This document shows positions 14,901 to 26,577 of a stretch of DNA of 64,000 bases, piece after piece. The stretch is taken from contig NC_054559.1 of NCBI RefSeq assembly GCF_017654505.1, positions 18,613,325-18,677,324 on the forward strand, given 5' to 3'. A program made the position numbers and the translations under genes. This stretch comes from Polyodon spathula (taxonomy: Eukaryota; Chordata; Actinopteri; Acipenseriformes; Polyodontidae). Below the pieces are notes generated by a model, which saw nothing but the letters and a program-made list of their open reading frames with translations, was not told the origin of the DNA and searched no databases. The stretch's first letter is position 1, and every line of letters begins with the position of its first letter.

Positions 14901-17900
14901 TAGCTGAGATAGGGTCCACATATGTTTTTTTGTAAGAATTGTTTTTTGTTAGCCATATCCTGCTGCTCTAGATTTCTAGTTGCACTTAAAAAATCAGTGA
15001 GAATGAAATCCAGAGAAACTTTGGCTTATAAGGCTGTGTACTCTCCCCACCTCCCACCAAATCTACTGCACTGCTGTGTCTTTCTACAATATATAATGTT
15101 TAGAAATCTATTATTCTTACAAACTGCACCCAGAAAGGTGGGTTTTGTAAGAACGAGGCAGTCTTCCCAGCGACAGCGAGTGGAAGCGACAGCGAGTGGG
15201 AGAAGTACAGGCGTGGAAAAGTACAGAGCAGTTTAGACGCAATAAACAAAAATTGCATCTTTAATTGCTTTAATCAGAAAACACAGGACATTGGGGAAAC
15301 ACAGGAGCAGCTCAAAGTCAAACAGCCGCGTGTGTTTTTCTGATAACAAACAAGCTGAAACTCGGAGCAGCTGATTCAAATTCAGCGCCGTTCTGAGACA
15401 CGGGCGAGGGGAGGAGCCGACAGCACAGCAGAACAACGCAGTTTAACAAGGCAGTCTTCCCAGCGCTCTTAAAATAGGAGCTCTTAAAATAAACAAATCC
15501 CCTGGGCCGGACGAGATTCTCCCAGTAGTACTCAAAGAAATGAAAGAAGTTATTTACAAACCGCTAACCAAGATCATAAAGCAGTCTCTTGACACAGGGG
15601 TGGTACCGACAGACTGGAAAATTGCAAACGTAATACCGATCCACAAAAAGGGAAACCAAACTGAACCAGGTAACTACAGACCAGTAAGCCTGACTTCTAT
15701 TATATGCAAACTTATGGAAACTATAATAAGATCCAAAATGGAAAATTACCTATATGGTAACAGGGTCCTGGGAGACAGTCAACATGGTTTTAGGAAAGGG
15801 AGATCGTGTCTAACTAACTTGCTTGATTTTTTTGAGGATGCAACATCGATAATGGATAATTGCAAAGCATATGACATGGTTTATTTAGATTTCCGGAAAG
15901 CTTTTGACAAAGTCCCGCACAAAAGATTCTCAAACTGAACGCAGTTGGGATTCAAGGAAACACATGTACTTGGATTAGGGAGTGGTTAACATGTAGAAAA
16001 CAGAAAGTACTGATTAGAGGAAAAACCTCAGAATGGAGTGTGGTAACCAGTGGTGTACCACAGGGATCAGTATTAGGTCCTCTGCTATTCCTAATCTACA
16101 TTAATGATTCAGATTCTGGTATAGTATATCATATGGGAAATACTGAAATTGGAGAAGGAATCTATGAAAAAGACCTAGGAGTTTTTGTTGACTCAGAAAT
16201 GTCTTCATCTAGACAATGTGGGGAAGCTATAAAAAAGGTTAACAAGATGCTCGGAAACATTGTGAAAAGTATTGAATTTAAATCAAGGGAAGTAATGTTA
16301 AAACTGTACAATGCACTAGTAAGACCTCATCTTGAATATTGTGTGCAGTTCTGGTCACCTCGCTATAAAAAAGATATTGCTGCTCTAGAAAGAGTGCAAA
16401 GAAGAGCAACCAGAATTATTCCAGGCTTAATAGGCATGTCATATGCAGACAGGCTAAAATAATTGAATCTGTTCAGTCTTGAACAAAGAAGACTACGTGG
16501 CGACCTAATTCAAGCATTCAAAATTCTAAAAGGTGTTGACAGTGTCAACCCAAGGGACTTTTTCAGCCTGAAAAAAGAAACAAGGACCAGGGGTCACAAA
16601 TGAAGATTAGACAAAGGGGCATTCAGAACAGAAAATAGGAGACACTTTTTTACACAGAGAATTGTGAGGGTTTGGAATCAACTCCCCAGTAATGTTGTTG
16701 AAGCTGACACCCTGGGATCCTTCAAGAAGCTGCTTGATGAGACTCTGGGATCAATAAGCTACTAACAACCAAACGAGCAAGATGGGCTGAATGGCCTCCT
16801 CTCGTTTGTAAACTTTCTTATGTTCTTAAGATCTATTTAAAAAGTTGGATAATCTTTAAAAAAAAAAAAAAAAAAAACTTTACGGTCCTTAAACACTAAA
16901 TTCAAATACGCATATTCATCAGAACTTCTTAATTCTTTAATTATGGAACCTTTGAAACAGTTAAGTTTTTAGAATGAACTTCATTTTTTACTTTAACGAA
17001 CGAACTTCAGCCTAAATTGTCTTAAACAGCAAGTTGCGGGGTTCTGAAAAATAGCGTTACATGTCCCCAACGTGTTTAAATAACGTACCTGTAATTTGCC
17101 TTTTCACTGCGAATACCCTGACAGCTTTTTACACTTAACTGAAGTCTGTTTCAAAGCTCTTTTCAAAATGTCCGCTCTAGTGCACTGGGGTTTGACAGCT
17201 AATCCTCTAAATCACGGCAGGAAGAGCGATTAAAAAAAACAAAAACATAACAGTAAGTGCTCTGGCATTTCTGTTCCGTACCACATCATGGATCGTTACT
17301 GCTGTGTTACCTGTTTGACAACGTGGGTAATAATCCTGACACTATCAGTGCACTAGAGCTGACATTTTCAAAAGATCTTAGAAGTGTAAAAAATTGTCAG
17401 GAAGTTAATGAAAAGAAAAATGACAGGTCTGCTATTTAAACAGTTGTAGCAACACACAGGACAGGTAACGCTATATTTTTTCGGAACCCCGATACTTACT
17501 CTTTGACTTGTACCAAAAGAAAATCTTGTTGAGATTCAAGATGTGATGTGTATTTTAATCTTTAGATGGAGGCAAAACTCCACTAACAAAGTATTCTACT
17601 ACTTTTAAATGTGTTATACTGTTTACAATTTTTTTTTAATAAACCTTTAGGTTTTAAAGAAAATACGTCTTCCCATCTTCCCATCAACATTACCATTAAA
17701 AGTTGCAGGATTTCTAAATAATTTGCGTTGTAAAATGTTTGGGAGAATGTATTCACGCCTGCTACCATTAATAACTATTACCACTATAATAACTTATTTT
17801 GTGATTCCCCCCTCCCAAATGCAACCCACAGACTCAAAGTGAGACTCTGTCGATTGTGAGAACTGGTTTTAACAACGGGTTACACCGAAATCTGAAATTT

Positions 17901-20043
17901 CCACTATAAGATGCCCTGCAAAGAATGCACTTGAGAAATTGGAATGGCTTGGGTGCAAGAATCAGATAACAGTCAATGTAATTTACTGTAATTTAACAGT
18001 TATTTATAAACCCAAAACTCCCTTCTTATACCCACAGTCATTTTTAAATGTTACAACTAATGGTAAAAACTGGATTCAGAGCCAAAGTTTTTGAGCACAA
18101 CGTAACTGTAAACAGGAGATTAGAAGCTCCAACGGTAAAGATGTATTCACACTGGAGGAATCGCATTATAAAATAAATAAATGAAAAAAAATAATATGCC
18201 GATTAAAATTGTAAAAGTATAAAAACATACTTTAAGGCCACCGACTACTAGATTATATGTATTTTTTTTTTTTTTTTAATAAAAGCTGTTTTTTTAGGTT
18301 GAAAAACTATTTTTGTGGTTTTAATTGCTTTCCACGTTGTCTGAAGACATTTTCATACTACAAATACTTACTACTACAAATATTTTGACAGGCTACTTGT
18401 CTTCCCTGTTACAGATAAAATGCTGGATTAGTAGTGTCCATACCTGGTCCTTTTGGTGGTGTGTTTGTAGGTGCAAAAGGATCACTGCTGGCAAATGGAG
18501 CAGACTAAAAAGAATGCATAAAATGTTAAATACCAAAGCTTTCCAAAACCTTAAATGGCATTAAATACACTGGCAACACACTGCAATTATAACACGTGCA
18601 GGGTATTTACACTATATAAATGTATAAATACTGTTATCGTCTTGGTGGCCACTGTCTATACTACACTGCCAAACACACAAGGCTCCACAAAGGGAAGCAG
18701 TAAGTGGGATGCAAGCTGCCTGGCTTATAACAGCAGCAGTGAAACAGACGAAGCTGAGTAAAGCTGAGTGAGTTGGTGTTCTAATGGGGATTGCTAATGT
18801 GTCAAAACCCTGGTTTAAAATGATGAGTCAATGCCATCATGTGATCTCAAACTCTGCCTAGACAGTTCCTCTAGCCTCAAAATAAATCAATAAATATCCT
18901 TCCAGCTTACCTTTGAGGGAAGCGTCGCACTTTTACTGAAAGGATCCGCTGATGCAAAAGGGTCGGTCTTGGTCGGTTTTCTAAAGAAATCCTCTGCCGG
19001 GGAGGTCTTGAACGGATCATTCTCTTTAAAAGGGTCCCCACCAAAAGGATCTGTTTGAAGAGCACTCTGTTGTGAACAGTGCGTGTACTGTATCTGTACA
19101 TCAGAGCTGCCAGTCACAATCGGCAATCAACAGCAACATGGGTAAAACGTATATGAAAGCCTACAGTGCCTTTCCCAACATTTCACGTCTTTCAAAAATA
19201 ACTTTTTAATGACACACCCACCTCCCCACCACAGTGTAACTTTGGTGGCTATAGCAAATGTCATCGCTAAAATACTACCTCCAACATCACCTACACTTTA
19301 TATGGTCTGCAAGCTATATGCTGTACAAGCTGCACAATCTACTCAGGGTTAAGAATTATATATAGTATATCACAGATCTATACTAATGTGTGTGTTTATT
19401 ATACTTTTTATGCAACATAAGGATGCTTATGCACATTTCATCCAAGAATGAGAGCAAAAATTCAGAGATTTTCACACTAATATTTTTACTAATATTGAAT
19501 CTTTTTTTTTTTTTTTTTTTTTAATAAATTTGAACACTGAAACATGAACTTCGCTTCAGATGTTGGTTTATTGGGGGGTCTTTAGTGTTTTTCAAATCCA
19601 TTTGATTAAAGTTGAGATTAGGGTTAGAATAGCATCAATGTCAGTATATTCTGGCAAGACATGGAAGTACGATCTGTCCATTGCCATCAAAGGCTGGTAA
19701 GTGAGAAAGGTGTATATAAACAGGTGTACCAAACGATGAGCAGCAGACACAGAGCTGCGAATCACAAACTGCACTCGCACAAAACTGTTCCCATTCAAAA
19801 GCTCCATTTAGCTGGGTTTGATTTTTTGCTTTTCAGTGTTATGTATGTGCTGCTCACTGTTTCGTACTCCTCAAAAGGACAGCAAAATGAACAAGAGTAG
19901 GTGTTGCCTCCTGTGTATTTAAGTGTAATATAAATGGGTTTGGTTAATTTACTTTGAAGCTATGAGCTAGCATCTCACAATGAGTGAAGCATGTTCTTAG
20001 GTTGAATTTTATAGATTTAGAATCAAATTTACATCTTTGTACA

Positions 20044-20110
<67 letters not shown>

Positions 20111-22675
20111 TAGATGTAAATTTGATTCTAAATCTATAAAATTCAACCTAAGAATGTATAAATGCATTGAAAAACAAAAAATATTGCTATCAATACCTGC
20201 TGTGGTTGGTGGCTGCTTTGCAAAAGGGTCATTGTGAAATGGGTCACCTGATAAAAAAAAATTAAAAAACAAAAAACTGTAAAACTGGTAACCAATTCAG
20301 GTTAGGTCAAAGTTGGGGAGGGATACTTACTATGAAATAAAGAAAGCAGACTTCAATGGGAAATGTAAAACTCTCTTTTCTTGTGATAAACGTCTCTTTA
20401 GTATGCATGATTACTTTTTTAAATTTAGATTGCTCAACATGCTGTCTACTCACAATTTAAAAATCAAGTGACAAACTAATAACGTTCAGGTTATTTGGAT
20501 GCCTTTCACTGTCATGCTGTTAGTAGACTGTGGATACCCAACAAAATATATAACAGACTGATACCACTGCAGAGGCAAAATAACTGAACTGGCTGGAGTT
20601 GCGTGCATCAAGACACTGCAGTAAAAAACAAATGAAGACTTGTCACAGCAACCAAGACAGAGGGACAAAGGAGAGCAGAACAAGAGCAGAGACAAGGAGG
20701 AGGACCTGCGGTCAAGTGAGAGACTGCAGGATGCAGGGGACACTTTCATCCAGCACAGGACAGGCTTCTGCTGCTGCGGCTATTAGTACAATGTACTTAC
20801 TGCCTTTAAAGGGATCTGCACCTTTAAATGGATCGGTTTTGAATGGGTCCTCGGATTGAAATGGGTCTGTGTGCAGCTCATGGACGCTGTTATTGAACAC
20901 TGGCGTGTTTGCCTTGAAGGGATCCTCCTGTAATGAAAAAGATACAGCTTTCACTCGCTAGTCCTGCAGTTTAAAGTGGCTTCATATTTGATGTACACTA
21001 CCAGTCAAAAGTTTTAGAACACCTCAATTTTTCCAGTTTTTATTGAAAGTTACGCAGTTTAATGTCTCAATGTATTCTGAAATTAAAGCATATAACAAAT
21101 AAACAATTGGAGATAAATAAATCATGGAATTGTTTTATTTAACAAAATTTAATCTAAATTTTTGACTCAGTAGCCACCTTTTGCAGATATAACAGCCGAA
21201 CACACTCGTGGCATTCTTTCTACAATGGAAATCAAATACTGTTTGGAAAGTTCTTCCCAACACTGTTGCACAAGTTCCCACAAATGTGTTGCACTTGTAG
21301 GTTGCTTTGCTTTCACCCTTCTGTCCAGTTCATCCCAAACCAGCTCGATGGGGTTTAAGTCTGGAGACTGTGCTGGCCATTCCATGATTTGAAGCCTACT
21401 GTCTTGTTCTTTTTTTCTAAGGTAGTTCTGACATAGCCTGGAGGTATGTTTTGGGTCATTATCTTGCTGTAGGATGAAACCCTGACCAACTAGGCGTATA
21501 CAGTATAATAGTAAATCTCGAAAAACTACTCGCTTCTAAATCTTTTGTAGTCATTTTTGTATTACTTTAGTATAAATACATGTTAATTTGGATTCATATG
21601 TTGTTTTTTTCTGACCTTATGTGAACGAAAAGACACACATTTGCCCGTTTTCCCATTGGAAATAGTGATATTTTGAAATATCACTGTCCTGGTCACAAAA
21701 GCAAAGTTTCTGGGGAATAATAGCCATTTTCTATACTTTTGAGGCAAAAGCAATTAGGAAATAACACTTACTACCCAGGAACAAAAAAAAAAAAAAAAAA
21801 AAAAAATTGTTACATGGTGTAATCAACAAAAGTTGGGACACCTGTAGGAATTGTTAGCATCAACTTTCAAGGCTTAATTTACTTCCATTGCTGCAGAACA
21901 GATGTAAGTTGTTAACCCATTACTTGTTCCTTGAAAAAGGAAAACTCTGAAATGTACATTATTTTTCAGTTTTTGGTAACCTGAATTTATTATTTTTTTT
22001 TTTTAACCTTTGGCAGTTTACTGCTTACCTTTGTACCATTTCAGGTTATTCACTGGACTTGCTTAAATTTCAATAAAAAAACTGGAAAAATGGGGGTGTT
22101 CTAAAACTTTTGACTGGTAGTGTACATGACTGCGTGAAGTCTTGGCATGAAAAATGACCTCCAACAACCCGTAATAACTCAAATAGAGCATCTTAAGAGT
22201 ATCCGAGTCAAGCACATCCTAAGTTTTATAACTGGAATATCAAACCCACAAGAATAAAGTATATGGTGTGTAACATTGAGCCACTTGAATTTATTTTTCT
22301 TTTCAATCACATTTGTATTGTCTGCTAAAGTAAAACATGAAGTTAATATCATACCATTTGTTTATATTTGGTACTACAAATATATAAATATATAAAACAA
22401 ATGCAAATATACATAGAAATAAATTTAAAAGGAGGCTGTGTGGTCCAGTGTTTAAAGAAACGGGCTTGTAACCAGAAGGTCCCTGGTTCAAATCCCAGCT
22501 CAGCCACTGACTCAGTGTGTGACCCTGAGCAAGTCACTTAACCTCCTTGTGCTCCGTCTTTCGGATGAGACCTTCCTGTGACTGTGCAGCTGATGCACAG
22601 TTCACAAACCCTAGTCTCGTATCTTGTAAAGTGCTTTGTGATGGTGGTCCACCTGAAAGGCGCTATATAAAAATG

Positions 22676-22717
<42 letters not shown>

Positions 22718-25700
22718 ATATAATTTAAAACATTTGCATAATTATAAACATTTACAATCGCCACACTGCCACAGATGTAAATCAGACTGACTGGTATTTC
22801 TAGTTCCACGAAGTAGTAAGAGATAATTCCTTCTTCAACATAAAATGCATCGACAATGCAAATATTTAAATCAGACAGCATGAAAATGTTGGCACCATTT
22901 AAAAGTATAAAATGAAACCGGAATTTAAAAAGAACATCTAGATGTTTGCAGCCTGTATGTGCAAGTGCTGTACAGCACACACTAGCCTTTTATCTGATGG
23001 GTGATAATGGAAATAGTATCACCCAGTTCAGCAGAGAGCAGACACATCAGACATCGGAAAATAAACACATTGCAAAAGGATAGGTTTCTATTTCAGCCCA
23101 CTAGAAGAGAGAGAAACACTTTGCTATACAGTAGAAGGCGTGCTCTTTTGTTCAGACCTCATTTATCCACTGGTTTCCTTTGCATGGTATCTTTTCGATA
23201 GTCATTTGGAAATCATGTTACGTTGAAGAATTCGAATTTTTTTGCTTTACAATTTGTCCCGGCACTGCTCACGCTTAATGTTGCAACTGATAAAAGTCAT
23301 AACCTCCTAACCGTAAGGCTTAGTATCTCTACAGAGTGTAGTAGCTCATACAGTATTATTCCTTTCATTTATTTTTTTAAAAATAAAAGCCACAAATAAT
23401 TGCCTCTGGGAATTGGTTACAGTTTTGCTGAGCCTTACCACTGCTCCAAAGCCTCCATTGTCTCTCTCAGGAACTCCTTCACTCATGTCAGCAAGATTAG
23501 TCATGCTTCCCCCGTGAGTCCCATTGAGTGCACTGTTGTACTGCTCAATGTTTTTACACATCTCCTGTTGGTTATCCTGGAGCTGGGAGAGCTTACTCCT
23601 GGCCTGCAATGGCAAGAAATCAAGATCTCACACTTCAATGGAAGCTGCATTTGTTTTTTTAAACGTCCAAGTTCAAGTCCCTTGCAATCAAAAAGGGAGA
23701 CAGTATTCGTGTTGGCTGGAGCTGTTCTTGGGTTGTGCAACTGGATTAAGGACACTCATCCTTTCAGTATTCATTACTATTAAAGGGGAAACCTGCACGT
23801 TGGTGAATCCAAATGCAGTTTGCTTTCGATTAGCCCTCCCTTTACAGCCTTCTCAAAAAACTGCTGCATCTTTTCATGTTCCTGAGTTCAATTAACCCTG
23901 CTGGGCACTGACTGCACCTTACATTAAAATAAAATAAAAAAAAAATTACAATACTTGTCTGTGTTAGGGTGACTTATTAGAACTTTAAAAGCACCTCTGT
24001 GGCCTCTCAGCTTGTACACAAGCGGATGCAAGAAATATGACACTGTTCAATGCACTATTTTTACGGATGTATTTCTTACAATGACTGTGACACAGAGGGC
24101 CAGGTTCACGGTTTCACTCTGTTGTACCAGCTGTACTTCTTTAAGATAGTTAAAGGCTACTGAGATCAAAAGGGTGCATTACAAAGTTTTAAAAGTCATC
24201 ACGGTGTGATGCCACATACAGTCAAATGACAAGCAAAATAACAAACATGCAAGTGCAGATAAGTGGTATTTCACACTCCCTGCAAAATAACTGTGCTGAA
24301 TGTTGATTTTCTGATATGGACTGTATAGAGAAATAAAAATCGACTGCCAAGCTCATGAACAAAGATGGCTTTAAACCCAGTCCTCTAGAGTAGTCCCTTA
24401 ACCTACCAAGACTCGAGGGAGTTCGAAACAGAAAATGTCATGAACAGGAAGACCCAACCTCTGTATTTAAAGCGATTTCAAGATTGAAAAGCTGGGAATA
24501 AATCAAAAGAATTAAATAAAATTAATAAGACATTCCAAGAATTTGCAACAGAGATATTAATTAATGCTCTTCAAAACTCAAAGTGCAGTGACTGTCTTAC
24601 CAGTCTCACTGCCCCCAAGTTAAGTCAAAGTTCAGTCTGTTCTCTGCTTTCAAGGTGTTTACTCGCTCTATTTTTGTTAACCGTTTGATTCTTCGTCAGT
24701 TTTTTTGTTTTTTGGAGGAAATGAAACTTGCGGTACAACTTCTCTTGTTTTACTTGAAGGCAAAGTCAGGGCAGTATCTAAAACTGTCATAGTCATCAAG
24801 CTTTCTGTGAAACTGTATTGGCCCCTAGTGGTAGAAAAACAATACTGTTAATGTAACAAAAGTCTTCCAGAAAATCAGTTATGCACTGAATTGGAATGCA
24901 GCACAAGATTTACCAGCTAGAACAATAGCAGTCATTTTTAGCTGCAGTTATAAGTTTACGGAGCATGCATTTTCCCTTATAGAGTGAATCGAACGAGGTC
25001 AATCAATCAATCATCACAGCTTGCAAGTTAACAATGGGACAATCTCACCCCTTTATTCAGTATGCTAACTGCAGTTCAGTTTACTGTCAGGATCTGTGAA
25101 ACCTCCCACTTGCCTCACAGTTTGCTGATGAAGGAAATTTTGTCTACATGAACTAATAATCGAGTGTCCATTTGGAAAATTCTAGGCTGAAGAATATAAA
25201 CAGAGAAATAATCATGTTGTGTTTAAAACCTCATCTTGGAACCGATGTGTTACCAGGAGCTGCTTACCTGGTTAATCTCGTCCTGCGTTGAGTGCAGGGA
25301 TTTGATGATGGTATCGAGCTGCACTTTGCCAGCCTGGATGCTCTGCTCCAGCTGCGCCTCCTCCTGCTGCAGGCGGTTCAGTTCAGCTTTCGCCCGGCTT
25401 AGCTCCTCTTCCTGAGACTGCAAATCCAACTCCTGAGAATGAATCTGCATTTGCAATGACGAAATCTGAAACAGCAACGCAACGTCATGAACGAGGAGGA
25501 CAGCAAAAAATCTTTCTCCGACAGCTGAAAACCAAACATCCGAGCAACGGGTTATTAGAAACTGAATGATCATTTGATATCGTACTGCAATTTCAAAATA
25601 TTAAATAAGAAACCAGGCTTACAAAAAAATTGTGAATTCAACATGATGTGAGTTTCCTCACAGACCTCTGCCTATGCAACTCAGCTGTAAGGTAGTGTCC

Positions 25701-26520
25701 CTGCTATGCAGCACTGCAAGCATTATGTTTAGATCAGCTGTGAAACCAAGCCTTCAGGTGAAAGCCTGGTGAAATGAGAAAAAATAGATCTGCGTTTACA
25801 ATAAAAGCTGGCTCCTATCCTTACCATCTGAGATTCCTCGTGACACTTCTGCCTCACGTCATTCAGCATGTCTTCGAGCTTCGCTTTCTGCTGGTCCATC
25901 TCCTCCAGGCGATCTTGAGCATCTTGCTTTTGAGCTTCTAGTTCTTGCAGACTGCTTGTTTCCCGGTCTAAATCATTTTGCAATTCCTAGAAGAAACCAA
26001 TATCTAAAGTCATCTGATTCCACTTTAGTTGGCAGCCAGGCCCTTTTGGCTGACAGGTTGATGCAGGTTTAGAATTATTATTATTACCGAGCAGCATCAC
26101 AGAAAATAAGAAAGGATAGGTAGGTAGTGATTTAGATTGCTTATTATTACAAGCCTCCTTCTGTTCTTTTTTATTTTTTATGCATTTCTCTGTATTTGAA
26201 GTATTATGGATTTTCTTGTATTTACTGCATCTTGTAAAGTGCTTTGTGATGGTGTTACACTATATACTATATATGCACTATATAAAATAGAGTGACTGAT
26301 TTGATACTCCTGAATTTAATCAATTCCCTCACCTGAACCTCATTGGTTTTTTGTCTGATTGATTCCTCCTTTTCTCGGATGTCTTGATCCAAGACATACT
26401 TCTCCCTGCAAAAACACACAAAGCAAATGAGAGAGAGCTAACCAATGATTTAAAACCATTTTCTTACATTCAATTAGCATGATTAACATTACTACAAGTC
26501 CCCTGTTTATTGCGCCGAGA

Positions 26521-26577
<57 letters not shown>

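Noticed and set aside
22431..22505. Possible tRNA gene
   Set aside because: Box A and B are present but the cloverleaf is not complete and it is fused to a SINE body and (ATT)n tail.
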